Assembly: GCF_040545805.1 (NCBI RefSeq)
Contig: NZ_JBEPMO010000007.1
Location: forward strand, 78,945-142,944
Reading direction: 5' to 3'
From: Moheibacter stercoris
Lineage (GTDB): Bacteria > Bacteroidota > Bacteroidia > Flavobacteriales > Weeksellaceae
Length of the DNA: 64,000 nucleotides
Shown here one piece after another: positions 17,952-27,168 of this stretch. The notes under the pieces are model-generated. The model made no database searches. It was not told the origin of the DNA and saw only the letters and a program-made list of their open reading frames with translations. Within the stretch, counting starts at the first letter, position 1. The number at the start of each line of letters is the position of its first letter. A program made the translations under genes and the position numbers.

Positions 17952-19781
17952 CTAGTTTGACTTTTTAAGGATAAGGCTATTCTGTAAATTCAATTTTACT
18001 TTTTGAAGGAATTCGGTGAATTCTTTGATTTCACTCGTATTGATATGAGATTTTCCTACTAAAAACTGCCAAGTAACGAGATAGTGATCATCCATTTTTT
18101 GGAGGTCTTGGCTATAAATTAGGCTAGAATCTAAACAACTTACTTGATAATTGAAGTTATCATTCATCAGTTGGTATCGATCAAAATGATTAATTTTAAG
18201 AACAAAGGTTTTGATAAATGGAAAATCAAATTCAATGGGAATATTTCGATTGTTTTCAATTTCAAATTTTTGAAAATCATCAACAAATGGATTGTCAAAT
18301 TGAAAGATGTTTTTTAAATCATTTGTTTGAAAGATTTTTGATTTGCTAGTCCAGTTGTCCTTTGTTTGAGGTTCACTTTCATATTTTGTAGAAAATTCAG
18401 CATTCTTTTGAACAATTTCAGGAATACGAATTTCATCAAAGTATCCATTTGCTTTGGTAAGTGATTTCAATTGAACTTCTGATTTCATAAAATTCAATTC
18501 ACTTACCGTTTCCATAACGGATAATTGCGGTTCTATGGCTAAAAATATATCGACAGAAGTATCAACTCGTATAAAGGAATTGTTGAAAAATCGGAGATTT
18601 GGAAAATCAATATTTTTAGGATCCATACTTGCTGCATCAATCAGTCTTTGTTTTTTCTGGTCCAAATCAACTACCAAAAATAGATTGCTCATTCGGGAAA
18701 AAACAGGGTATTCCAAAACCAATTTCCCTCTGCTTCTAAAACTTCCAATAACGTAATAGGAATTGATTTTTTTGTAAGCTAAAATTTCTTTGAGTAAAAT
18801 ATTGAAATCTGCTGAATGCGCAGGCTGATTCGATAATAAATTTAATTTTAAGTCCTTTGGAGTAACTGAATATCTTCCAGACCATTTGTAATTGTCTTGT
18901 AGATATTGAATGCAATTGATAAGGGTTTGCTCTTTGGTCTTTCCACTTGGAATTTTTGCAGCAATATTGGAAATGCTCAATTTGTATAGAGAAGTGTTGA
19001 TGTCATTGATCAATACCTTTTTGAAATCAGACCATCTGGTAGAGGAATAATAAGTTCCATGAGTTGAAGTAGAAGAATCAAATTGAAGCATTAGTCGCTC
19101 TCGGAAATCTTCTACATTATGAACATGAGTGATGGTTTTAGTGCTTGGGATATTCGTCAATTCCCATACTTTTTGATTGGATTTGTTTCCATATTTTTTG
19201 TGCAAGCGATCCCCCATTAAAATGATCTTGTACTTAAAATTACTTGCATTTTGTAATCGTAAGGTAGACTTTAAGGTAGGATGATCGTTTTGAAATCTCC
19301 AAGGAGAACTATATAAATCTGCATTTGAAAGTATTTTTCGTCGATATTCCACAACGGAACCAACCCTAATATTGGGAAAGAGGATTTTTAGTTCTTCTGT
19401 ATTTTCATCGATGCTATGAATAATCAGATCTGTTTTTTTTAAAGGATGAATTTGTACTTCGTTATTTTCAACATTCAAAACGTTCCCTTTCTCAAAGCTT
19501 ACTTTATTATGGATGTTATTTTTTGGATAGGTCCATGATCGATTGATGAGATCCAAACCATTTGGCGTAAGAATTTTGATTTTGGAATATTCCAAAATTT
19601 CATATCCAAATCTTGTGATTTTAAGATCTCCAAATTCTTCTAAAATTACCAAGTCTGCATCGGTTTCAAAATCAACTGTTTTTAATTCAATTTCATTTTG
19701 TTTCAATTCGCCCCAATGTATTTTTTGAGCAAATGAAATGCTAAACCATATAAATAGGTAAACAGAATGTAAAGTTTTCAT
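17952..19781 (-). CDS. Exported DUF3857 / transglutaminase-like protein, catalytic Cys apparently absent
   Basis: 609 residues with a signal peptide (HSVYLFIWFSISFAQ). The DUF3857 beta domain lies at about 50-215 (EILEYSKIKILTPNGLDL). A degenerate transglutaminase core follows at about 275-390 (YLQDNYKWSGRYSVTPKD, then SNQPAHSADFNILLKE). The usual catalytic Cys of this last block (family pattern GxCxDxAxLL) is replaced by Ser in AHSADFN, so enzyme activity is doubtful. The C-terminus is a beta-rich domain. These proteins are common in Bacteroidota envelopes; function is unknown. Confidence 0.85.
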   Translation of the reverse strand: MKTLHSVYLFIWFSISFAQKIHWGELKQNEIELKTVDFETDADLVILEEFGDLKITRFGYEILEYSKIKILTPNGLDLINRSWTYPKNNIHNKVSFEKGNVLNVENNEVQIHPLKKTDLIIHSIDENTEELKILFPNIRVGSVVEYRRKILSNADLYSSPWRFQNDHPTLKSTLRLQNASNFKYKIILMGDRLHKKYGNKSNQKVWELTNIPSTKTITHVHNVEDFRERLMLQFDSSTSTHGTYYSSTRWSDFKKVLINDINTSLYKLSISNIAAKIPSGKTKEQTLINCIQYLQDNYKWSGRYSVTPKDLKLNLLSNQPAHSADFNILLKEILAYKKINSYYVIGSFRSRGKLVLEYPVFSRMSNLFLVVDLDQKKQRLIDAASMDPKNIDFPNLRFFNNSFIRVDTSVDIFLAIEPQLSVMETVSELNFMKSEVQLKSLTKANGYFDEIRIPEIVQKNAEFSTKYESEPQTKDNWTSKSKIFQTNDLKNIFQFDNPFVDDFQKFEIENNRNIPIEFDFPFIKTFVLKINHFDRYQLMNDNFNYQVSCLDSSLIYSQDLQKMDDHYLVTWQFLVGKSHINTSEIKEFTEFLQKVKLNLQNSLILKKSN

Positions 19782-19887
19782 GAAAGATTAAGTGAATAAA
19801 AAGTAAATATAGATAAGATTGCTCTTCTTTTTCAATTTGTTAAGAAATTTTCGGTTCAAACTTTTCTATCACCAATTAATTTTATTC

Positions 19888-19895
19888 TACCTTTG
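19888..19895 (+). promoter_or_regulatory. -7 box (TACCTTTG) before trigger factor
   Basis: TACCTTTG fits TAnnTTTG and lies 21 bp before the tig ATG in an AT-rich leader. This gives a short untranslated leader, as expected for a strongly expressed chaperone gene. Confidence 0.55.
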
Positions 19896-19916
19896 CACAC
19901 CAAAATTTTTTAGAAA

Positions 19917-21284
19917 ATGAATATTACTCAAAACAGTATCGATAATTTAAATGCTGTACTTACCGTAACAATCGAAAAAGACGACTATAAAGAAAAAGTT
20001 GAAAAAGCCTTAAATAATTACCGTAAAAATGCTGCTATCAAAGGGTTTAGAAAAGGACAAGTTCCCATGAGCTTTGTGAAAAAACAATTTGAGAAAAGCA
20101 TCATTTTCGATGAGGTAAACCAATTATTGCAAACTGGAATCAACGAATATATTCAAAAAGAAAAAATTTCCATTTTAGGAAATCCACTTCCAAAATTCAA
20201 TGAAAATATGGATTGGGATGCAGACCAATTGGAATTTGAATTTGAATTGGGATTGGCTCCAGACTTCAAAGTTGACTTATCAAAAGTAAAAGCAGATACC
20301 TATAAAGTAAATGTAACCGACGAAGAAGTTCAAAAATATGTAGACAATTTCGCGAAGCGTTTTGGTTCCATGAAAACTTTGGAAAAAGTAGAAGAAGGAG
20401 CAAACGTGAAAGTAACGATGAAAGAATTGGATGCTGACAAAAAAGAAATAGAAGGAACAGAAAAAGACTTGTTCTTATTTGTTGACGAATTGTCAAAACC
20501 GAAAAAATTCATCGGGAAAAAAGTTGGTGATGTTGTGGTTGTAAAAGCAAAAGAAATCAATGAAGATGCAGTGACTTTGGAGCAAATCCTTTCTTGGGAT
20601 GCAGGAAAAGTTGCTGGATTTGAGGGTCAATTGCAATTTGAAATCAAAGAAATCACTGCGATGGAAGCATCTCCAGTAGACCAGTCTTTGTTTGATAAAG
20701 TATATGGTGAAGGTTCTGTAGCTGACGAAGCTGAATTCCGTAACAAAATCAAAACGGAAGCAGAAAAAATGTACGACCGTGAGACGGACAAACAAATGAT
20801 GAACGAAGTAGTTGAGGCTTTGATCAAAGATACCAAATTTGATTTGCCAACCGATTTCTTGAACAGATGGTTGCACCAAACCAATGATAAAGTAGAATCA
20901 TTGGAACAAGCCGCAGAAGAGGTAAAGAAAATGGAAGATAGCTTACGTTACCAATTGATCGAAGCGAAAGTTGCCGAAACCTATGATTTGAAAGTTGAAT
21001 TTGCAGATGTTGAAGAAGCAACGCGTAACATCATCAAAGAACAATTGGCTATGTACGGACAAGCAAACATTCCAGAAGAAGATTTAGAAAGAATCGTTCA
21101 AGGGTCTTTGCAAAATCAACAAGAATTCCAACGTTTGGCAGACCAAGTTTTTGCTACCAAAATGATGGAAACTTTCAAGTCAAATGTGAAATTGAATGAA
21201 AAATCTGTTACATTTGATGAATTCGTGAAGTTGATGGAAGAGAAACAAAAAGCTCATTCTCACGACCACGATCATAATCACTAA
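19917..21284 (+). CDS. tig: Trigger factor (ribosome-bound chaperone)
   Basis: Binds nascent chains at the ribosome exit tunnel. 455 residues. The N-terminal ribosome-binding domain carries the signature loop IKGFRKGQVPMSFVKKQF near residues 40-57. A PPIase-like middle domain follows at about 150-250, more diverged than in E. coli (for example DVVVVKAKEINEDA). The helical C-domain is at 260-440. The tail is His/Asp rich (AHSHDHDHNH), a possible metal-binding end. clpP follows 83 bp downstream and clpX beyond it, the usual tig-clpP-clpX order but interrupted by two membrane-protein genes. Confidence 0.95.
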   Translation: MNITQNSIDNLNAVLTVTIEKDDYKEKVEKALNNYRKNAAIKGFRKGQVPMSFVKKQFEKSIIFDEVNQLLQTGINEYIQKEKISILGNPLPKFNENMDWDADQLEFEFELGLAPDFKVDLSKVKADTYKVNVTDEEVQKYVDNFAKRFGSMKTLEKVEEGANVKVTMKELDADKKEIEGTEKDLFLFVDELSKPKKFIGKKVGDVVVVKAKEINEDAVTLEQILSWDAGKVAGFEGQLQFEIKEITAMEASPVDQSLFDKVYGEGSVADEAEFRNKIKTEAEKMYDRETDKQMMNEVVEALIKDTKFDLPTDFLNRWLHQTNDKVESLEQAAEEVKKMEDSLRYQLIEAKVAETYDLKVEFADVEEATRNIIKEQLAMYGQANIPEEDLERIVQGSLQNQQEFQRLADQVFATKMMETFKSNVKLNEKSVTFDEFVKLMEEKQKAHSHDHDHNH

Positions 21285-21367
21285 TTAATTAAAGTGGACA
21301 AAAAGTCATACCTTTCGTTTTGCATGGTTTTTGACTTAAACACTTAGAATTAGAAAGAAAAATTAGT

Positions 21368-22030
21368 ATGAATTACGGAGAAGAATTTAAAAAATACGCA
21401 ACTGGACATCAAGGCATCAATAGCCTTCATGTGGATAGTTATGTTGAAAGTATGACTCCATATATTGTAGAGGAGCGTAAATTGAACGTAGCACAAATGG
21501 ATGTTTTTTCTCGTTTGATGATGGATCGTATCATCTTTTTGGGTACGCCTATCAACGACGAAATTGCCAACATCATTCAGGCTCAGTTATTGTTCTTGGA
21601 AAGTGTAGACGCAAGCAAAGATATTCAGATCTATATCAATTCTCCAGGAGGTGGAGTTCACGCAGGTTTGGGTATTTACGATACCATGCAAATCATTAAA
21701 CCAGACGTAGCAACTATTTGTACAGGTATGGCAGCTTCTATGGGAGCGGTTTTATTGTGTGCTGGAGCTGCGGGGAAACGTTCTGCTTTGAAACACTCTC
21801 GTGTGATGATTCACCAACCATTGGGTGGAGCACAAGGTCAAGCAACCGATATGGAAATTACCTTGAAGCAAATTTTGATGTTGAAAGATGAATTGTACAA
21901 TATCATCGCAGAGCATTCAGGACAAACGGTTGAAAGAATTCAGAAAGACGGTGAAAGAGATTATTGGATGACTTCTTTGGAAGCGAAAGAATACGGAATG
22001 GTTGACGAGGTATTATTGCCTAAGAAATAA
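21368..22030 (+). CDS. clpP: ATP-dependent Clp protease proteolytic subunit ClpP
   Basis: 220 residues, the usual length. The catalytic triad is complete: Ser124 in GMAASMGAVL, His149 in MIHQPLGGAQG and Asp198 in GERDYWM. The oxyanion and dimer loop NSPGGGVHAGLG is near 91-102. It forms the 14-mer protease chamber that works with ClpX, encoded 1.5 kb downstream on the same strand. The N-terminal extension of about 25 residues may be a propeptide. Confidence 0.97.
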   Translation: MNYGEEFKKYATGHQGINSLHVDSYVESMTPYIVEERKLNVAQMDVFSRLMMDRIIFLGTPINDEIANIIQAQLLFLESVDASKDIQIYINSPGGGVHAGLGIYDTMQIIKPDVATICTGMAASMGAVLLCAGAAGKRSALKHSRVMIHQPLGGAQGQATDMEITLKQILMLKDELYNIIAEHSGQTVERIQKDGERDYWMTSLEAKEYGMVDEVLLPKK

Positions 22031-22040
22031 TTTCGTTCAT

Positions 22041-22634
22041 ATGAAACCCAAAAGGTTACTTTTTGTACTGTTTATCCTTTACTGGATCGGCGTGTACGGA
22101 GTAGCCTTTTTTTATGATGGAATTTCCAAGTCTGTTTTCAAAGGAATCATTCCATCGGCCTACAAAATGTATGCGCCCGTAACCAATACGCATTACCATG
22201 TTCAATATGATTTCTACTTGACAGGACAAAAAGTGAAATCAGTTGAATTGTCAGAATACATTCATTCGGATGATTCCAAAGGGATTTTTCAAGACAAAAC
22301 GAATTTTGCCAAAAGCAAAGTTTACGAGGGACCACTAAAAGTTTTAGATTTCGAATTTCAATCAGCTTTGTATAAAAAGCGTTACAAGAAGGATTCTTTG
22401 GATTTAAATGAACATTTGCTAAATCAGCCAAAAATTCAACGAATTGAAAAGAATTTACAGAATTTTGCGAAATTATATCTTGCAGAAAATTCAAATTTTA
22501 AATCTGATAGCGTTTCGATTTCTGTTAAAAGAGATCCGATGATTTTAAATTTCCAACCCGATTTCAAAAATGATTTTACCTACGAAATTGGAAAAGGAGT
22601 TTTTTTCAAAACCCACTTAAACTTTAACCAATGA
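22041..22634 (+). CDS. Membrane-anchored hypothetical protein between clpP and clpX
   Basis: 197 residues from the ATG at 22041 (MKPKRLLFVLFILYWIGVYGVAFFYDG), an N-terminal signal-anchor helix. The rest is soluble, Lys/Phe-rich and periplasmic by topology. I recognise no domain. The start is 10 bp after the clpP stop and the stop overlaps the next ATG by 4 bp (ATGA), so it is co-translated with the following membrane protein. The pair is inferred to act together. Confidence 0.75.
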   Translation: MKPKRLLFVLFILYWIGVYGVAFFYDGISKSVFKGIIPSAYKMYAPVTNTHYHVQYDFYLTGQKVKSVELSEYIHSDDSKGIFQDKTNFAKSKVYEGPLKVLDFEFQSALYKKRYKKDSLDLNEHLLNQPKIQRIEKNLQNFAKLYLAENSNFKSDSVSISVKRDPMILNFQPDFKNDFTYEIGKGVFFKTHLNFNQ

Positions 22635-23461
22635 AAGAGTTCTGGGTTGCTAATCGAACAATTTATCCAGCGATCTTTCGTGTGTTAATCGGATTATTGC
22701 TATTAACAGATTTGATTTTCACACTTCCTTCAGGCAGCTTTTTATTTGATTCAACCTATAACAATTTCATTCCAAATTCAGGAACTGTATCTGTTTTATC
22801 AGAAAATTGGAAAATCTTTTCTGGAGTATATGGATTGATTCTATTACTCTTCATTTTGGGAATAGGACGAACGATCATTTCCTTTTTGGTATTTCTATTT
22901 TATTGGTATTGGGTAGAAATGACAATGCCGCTTTTAACTTGGGGAGATACCATTTTAAAGTTTAGCTTGCTTTACTTCGTTTTGGTTAATTCCTTTCAAT
23001 ATCTATCGGTTCAAAAATCCAATTACCAAGGGGTAATTTCCAAATTGGGAATTTGGTCCATCATACTGCATTTATTTTTGGTATATATGAACAATGCCTA
23101 TTTCAAAATGATGGATGGAGATTGGCAGGGTGGAAGAGCCTTGTTTTATAGTTTTTCTCAATACGCAGGATTTGAAACCAGTATTTTTAAACCAATATTA
23201 TCCCATGCATTTATTTCAAAATACCTTGGCTATTTTGTCATTGTACAGCAATTGACATTTGTACCCTTGGTCATTTGGAAGAAAACAAGATTTTTAGCTA
23301 TCGGTTTATCTATCATTATTCACTTTACGATGATGGTTCAGTTTGAATTGTGGAAATTTGAATTGATTGTTATACTTCTTTATGGTTTTTTATTGACCGA
23401 TGAAGAATGGAGGAAAATTCTTCCTGCTGGAATGCTTAACAAATTCTTTTCTACCAAATAG
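22631..23461 (+). CDS. HTTM-like polytopic membrane protein
   Basis: 276 residues with about seven hydrophobic helices (IFRVLIGLLLLTDLIF, IYGLILLLFILGIG-like, IISFLVFLFYWYWVEM, FSLLYFVLVNSF, IILHLFLVYMNNAYFKM and others). The block PLLTWGDTILKFSLLYFVL and the later MNNAYFKMMDGDWQGG resemble HTTM (vitamin-K-dependent carboxylase-like) proteins of Bacteroidota, but the match is from memory and partial. It is coupled to the preceding gene by a 4-bp overlap. clpX follows 32 bp downstream, possibly from its own promoter. Confidence 0.7.
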   Translation: MKEFWVANRTIYPAIFRVLIGLLLLTDLIFTLPSGSFLFDSTYNNFIPNSGTVSVLSENWKIFSGVYGLILLLFILGIGRTIISFLVFLFYWYWVEMTMPLLTWGDTILKFSLLYFVLVNSFQYLSVQKSNYQGVISKLGIWSIILHLFLVYMNNAYFKMMDGDWQGGRALFYSFSQYAGFETSIFKPILSHAFISKYLGYFVIVQQLTFVPLVIWKKTRFLAIGLSIIIHFTMMVQFELWKFELIVILLYGFLLTDEEWRKILPAGMLNKFFSTK

Positions 23462-23472
23462 TTGAAATTTCG

Positions 23473-23480
23473 TAGATTTG
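23473..23480 (+). promoter_or_regulatory. -7 box (TAGATTTG) just before clpX
   Basis: TAGATTTG fits TAnnTTTG, 13 bp before the clpX TTG start, giving a very short leader if used. Confidence 0.4.
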
Positions 23481-23493
23481 CAAACTCAAAAAA

Positions 23494-24717
23494 TTGAAAA
23501 AATTGGAAGAAAATAAATGTTCATTTTGTGGTAGAGGAAAAAGTGAAGTTAATCTGCTTGTGGCAGGGATTGATGGGCATATTTGTGACCAATGTATTTC
23601 ACAAGCATATGGGATTGTTCAGGAAGAAATTTCTTTCAAGAAAAATCAAAATTTAGTGAATCCATTGCCGTTAAAGTCACCGAAAGAGATAAAATCTTTT
23701 TTGGATGAATACATTATAGGACAAGATCACGCAAAAAAAATCATGTCGGTAGCAGTATTCAATCACTACAAAAGAATATTGAATCCGACCAGAGAAGAAG
23801 ACGAAGTAGAAATTGACAAATCCAATGTTGTTTTGGTTGGAGAAACCGGAAGTGGGAAAACTTTGTTGGCGAAATCTATTGCTCGTATGTTGAATGTTCC
23901 TTTTGCGATTGTGGATGCTACGGTGTTGACCGAAGCAGGATATGTCGGAGAGGATGTTGAGAGTATTTTGACCAGATTGCTTCAAGATGCGAACTATGAT
24001 GTTTCATTAGCCGAAAAAGGAATTGTTTTCATTGATGAAATCGATAAAATTGCACGAAAAAGCGATAATCCATCCATTACACGAGACGTATCGGGAGAAG
24101 GAGTTCAGCAAGCGATGTTGAAAATTTTGGAAGGAACAATTGTGAATGTTCCACCAAAAGGCGGAAGAAAACATCCTGATCAAAAATTCGTGGAAGTCAA
24201 TACCAAAGATATATTGTTCATTGCAGGTGGTGCATTTTCTGGAATCGAAAGACATATTGCCAATCGTATGAATACCCATGTTATTGGTTTCAAAAATGAA
24301 GATGCTCCAAAAGATTCGCAAGATTTGTTGAAAGAGGTAAATGCAATGGATTTAAAAGCGTTTGGATTGATTCCAGAGTTGATCGGACGTTTGCCTGTTA
24401 TTGCCAATTTAACGCCTCTTGATGATGTTGCAATGAAGAGAATTTTGACAGAGCCAAAAAATGCTTTGATCAAACAATATGAGAAATTGTTTGAATTGGA
24501 TGGGGTGAATCTTCATGTGACCGATGAAGCATTGGATTTAATTGTGAAAAAGGCAGATGAACTTGGTTTGGGAGCAAGAGGATTAAGATCGGTTACGGAG
24601 GAGATTTTTACGGATTTGATGTACAGAATTGATGAATTACCCAAAGACTTATCCGTTACTCCTGAAATGATTAATCAGAATAGTTTTGATAAAGTTGTTG
24701 ATAAAATCAATCCGTAG
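23494..24717 (+). CDS. clpX: ATP-dependent Clp protease ATP-binding subunit ClpX, TTG start
   Basis: AAA+ unfoldase that feeds ClpP. 407 residues. The zinc-binding domain has CSFCGRG and CDQC (four Cys). Walker A is GETGSGKT near 116, Walker B is IVFIDEIDKI near 178, sensor and arginine-finger regions follow, and the ClpP-docking loop is an IGF-type motif (HVIGFKNED near 266). An in-frame TAG at 23473 leaves only TTG at 23494 (or a rare ATT) as start, and TTG gives KKLEENKCSFCG, a normal ClpX N-terminus. Confidence 0.96.
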   Translation: MKKLEENKCSFCGRGKSEVNLLVAGIDGHICDQCISQAYGIVQEEISFKKNQNLVNPLPLKSPKEIKSFLDEYIIGQDHAKKIMSVAVFNHYKRILNPTREEDEVEIDKSNVVLVGETGSGKTLLAKSIARMLNVPFAIVDATVLTEAGYVGEDVESILTRLLQDANYDVSLAEKGIVFIDEIDKIARKSDNPSITRDVSGEGVQQAMLKILEGTIVNVPPKGGRKHPDQKFVEVNTKDILFIAGGAFSGIERHIANRMNTHVIGFKNEDAPKDSQDLLKEVNAMDLKAFGLIPELIGRLPVIANLTPLDDVAMKRILTEPKNALIKQYEKLFELDGVNLHVTDEALDLIVKKADELGLGARGLRSVTEEIFTDLMYRIDELPKDLSVTPEMINQNSFDKVVDKINP

Positions 24718-24731
24718 ATTTTTCAACAAAC

Positions 24732-24763
24732 TTGTTAGATACTAGAAAATTATATTATATTTG
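24732..24763 (+). promoter_or_regulatory. Bacteroidota promoter (-33 TTG, -7 TATATTTG)
   Basis: TTG at 24732-24734 and TATATTTG at 24756-24763 are 21 bp apart, a good match to the Bacteroidota sigma consensus. It lies 69 bp before the exported protein gene at 24832. Confidence 0.65.
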
Positions 24764-24831
24764 TACCGAATTTCGCTTTGTAGCAAATTCGTGAAAAATT
24801 TTAGTAAAACCCAACCTAAAATATATCGTAA

Positions 24832-26850
24832 ATGAAAAATAGCTACTTATTTTTATCATTGTGCATTGGGGTGTTATCTTCAACTACCATTGCTCAAGAC
24901 GCTTATGTAACTGGAAACCAAAAGGTTAAAGTTAATCCCAACACCTTAGTTTATTTTGGTGGAAACCTTACACTTAACAATGCGGTAACAGCAGTGAAAG
25001 TGGTAGAAAATGCTGGAAACATTAAAGTAAATGGAAATTTCGCTAATGCAGGTGATGCAACTGGTAAAAATTTCATTAGCACTTGGACTGCCGAAAAAAA
25101 TTACGGACAAGTTATCATCAATGAAGCATCTACAGCCAATCATTTGGCTATGGAAAAAGGAAAAATCTCTCCTGCCTCTTTTGATTGGGGACAGTTTTCT
25201 ATTCCGTATAGTTTTGCAACGGCAAATGATGCAATGAATGCTTTGTTCGGAACAAATTATGTTCAATCATCAAGATATTATTCTTCTATGATGACGTGGG
25301 ATAATACAGATAAACCAGAATTTGATCATCTTGTATCTACTTCCCCTATGTCACCTGGTGATTACGTTATTTTGAATTTGAAATATTATAGCGGTGGTAT
25401 CAGAACGTTAATGGAAGATACTTCTAGCAATAAATTATTATATCCAGGTACCCCTACTAATGGTTCATTTTCTAGAACTTTTCAAACTTCTGTATATCCT
25501 ACAGGAAACTGGAATGATTGGAAAGAATTGAAAAATAGCCACAACGAGCGTTATAGAACTTATATTGATGATAAAATTCGTCAAAATGGAACCGCAGACG
25601 TTAACTACGGTAAATACCATTATCAGTTTGGAAACCCATATACGTCTAATTTAAATTTGGCGTTTATTGGAAGAGCAGATGGATATGATGATGGAAACCA
25701 TATTACAAACTTAGCTGGTGTAGCTAAATTGAGTAAAGTTGTATGGACTCCATTGAGTGGAAATATTACTTCTGAATCCAATATGTTTATTGCGAAATAT
25801 GACAACACAAATCATATGTGGTCAGGAAGCGCAGATGCGTTAATCGTTAAGCCTTTCGAACCATTTATCATTATTTTGGATGATGCAGCATCTGGTGATG
25901 CACGTGTAATCAATTTCAGTGATAAATTGAAGACTTTTGCAATGGCTCCTGGAGTAGTAGTTAATCCTGCACCAGTTGCACCAAGATTAGAAGATGATAA
26001 CGCTATGGAAACAGCAGAAGGAGATGTAGCTGAAGATAGAGTTCATAACAACAATTCAATGGCTGCTTCATTCTCTACTAAAAAATACTTTTATCAAGCT
26101 GAGTTAATGTTGTACAATCAGGCTGATGAGTTTACTGGAAATAAAGCTTTCGTGGTTGCAACAAATATGGCAAAAAATGGAGTTCCAAATAAATTAGAAT
26201 CTGAATACAGTGATTTCGCAGAGAGAACTGGTTTCTATTTAGCTCAAGAAAGAGCAAATGGTACGTTGGTTGACGCTTCTGATAGAAAGATGCATATCAA
26301 CACAATCGCATTGAATTATACCAACAAGCCAATTCCATTCTTCTTTAATAGAAAAGCTGGAGATAATGAAACATATGTAGTAAAAGCAAACTTGTATTTC
26401 CATGATATCTTTTCAAAATTGACGGAATCAGATTTTAACTACCAAGATGGAAATTCATTCTTTTTCCATGATAGTGTAGAAGATGTTTTATTACCTATCA
26501 CAACAGATTTCTCATATAACATCCAAGCTTCTGGAGAGAATTTGACAAACAGATATCAAGTTTATTGGAATGCTGTTCCAACTGCTGATAAAGAGCTTAT
26601 TGCAGAGGAATTAATTGCAGAATCAACTATTATTTACAAAGATAAGGCTACTCATAAAGTACGTTTCAACCCAGAATGGTCATTAGCAAATACATTGAAA
26701 GTGTACGATTTGTCAGGTAGAAAAATTATGGAGTATTTCAATGTCAAAACTGATGCTGACTTTGAAATTAAATTGCCAACCAATGGAATTTATGTCGTGA
26801 AGATTGAATCTAATACTGGTGATGTTTATACCCAAAAAATTGTTAAATAA
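24832..26850 (+). CDS. T9SS cargo protein with type A C-terminal sorting domain
   Basis: 672 residues. A signal peptide (LFLSLCIGVLSSTTIAQ) is followed by a long beta-rich body. The C-terminal 75 residues are a type A T9SS sorting domain: LKVYDLSGRKIMEYF, then IKLPTNGIYVVKIES and TQKIVK at the end. The cargo crosses the outer membrane and the tail is normally cleaved. The mid-part block FGNPYTSNLNLAFIG is like other large flavobacterial surface proteins. No enzyme motif was seen. The small anchor-type gene downstream is 27 bp away and probably co-transcribed. Confidence 0.88.
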   Translation: MKNSYLFLSLCIGVLSSTTIAQDAYVTGNQKVKVNPNTLVYFGGNLTLNNAVTAVKVVENAGNIKVNGNFANAGDATGKNFISTWTAEKNYGQVIINEASTANHLAMEKGKISPASFDWGQFSIPYSFATANDAMNALFGTNYVQSSRYYSSMMTWDNTDKPEFDHLVSTSPMSPGDYVILNLKYYSGGIRTLMEDTSSNKLLYPGTPTNGSFSRTFQTSVYPTGNWNDWKELKNSHNERYRTYIDDKIRQNGTADVNYGKYHYQFGNPYTSNLNLAFIGRADGYDDGNHITNLAGVAKLSKVVWTPLSGNITSESNMFIAKYDNTNHMWSGSADALIVKPFEPFIIILDDAASGDARVINFSDKLKTFAMAPGVVVNPAPVAPRLEDDNAMETAEGDVAEDRVHNNNSMAASFSTKKYFYQAELMLYNQADEFTGNKAFVVATNMAKNGVPNKLESEYSDFAERTGFYLAQERANGTLVDASDRKMHINTIALNYTNKPIPFFFNRKAGDNETYVVKANLYFHDIFSKLTESDFNYQDGNSFFFHDSVEDVLLPITTDFSYNIQASGENLTNRYQVYWNAVPTADKELIAEELIAESTIIYKDKATHKVRFNPEWSLANTLKVYDLSGRKIMEYFNVKTDADFEIKLPTNGIYVVKIESNTGDVYTQKIVK

Positions 26851-26877
26851 TATAACCAATTCCTAAACATAAATTTG

Positions 26878-27090
26878 ATGAAAACGAGATTATTATCCAT
26901 ATTACTACTTGTAGTACCTGTACTTAGTATTTTTGCCCAAGTTCCACCTCCACCAGATTATGGTGAAGATTCTGGAACACCTGGAGCTCAAGATACGCCA
27001 ATCGATCAATATTTAATCATCTTGGTTTTGGCATTTGCCTTGATTGGTGCATATTATTTCTGGAATCAAAGAAAATTAGTTAAAAACTAA
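26878..27090 (+). CDS. Small PID-type single-helix membrane protein paired with T9SS cargo
   Basis: 70 residues from the ATG at 26878. Signal peptide (LLSILLLVVPVLSIFAQ), Pro/Asp-rich linker (VPPPPDYGEDSGTPG), the motif TPIDQY, one helix (LIILVLAFALIGAYYFW) and a basic tail (NQRKLVKN). The layout matches what NCBI, as I recall, calls PID-CTERM proteins, thought to be sorting-signal-like tails. It lies 27 bp after a T9SS cargo gene. Three relatives lie elsewhere in the window. After signal cleavage only about 50 residues remain, so a structural or anchoring role is likely; this is inference. Confidence 0.78.
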   Translation: MKTRLLSILLLVVPVLSIFAQVPPPPDYGEDSGTPGAQDTPIDQYLIILVLAFALIGAYYFWNQRKLVKN

Positions 27091-27114
27091 ATAGTTTTAA
27101 CGATCATACAATCT

Positions 27115-27143
27115 AAACCCTTTCTTTCGGAAGGGTTTTTTTT
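27115..27143 (+). terminator. Intrinsic terminator after the cargo/PID pair
   Basis: AAACCCTTTC, loop TTTC, GGAAGGGTTT followed by eight T. The stem includes one T-G pair. Confidence 0.85.
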
Positions 27144-27150
27144 ATATTTG
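27143..27150 (+). promoter_or_regulatory. -7 box (TATATTTG) before the thioredoxin-like gene
   Basis: TATATTTG lies directly after the terminator T-run and 18 bp before the ATG at 27169. It allows independent expression from the upstream pair. Confidence 0.5.
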
Positions 27151-27168
27151 ATAAAAATTTAGAAATTC

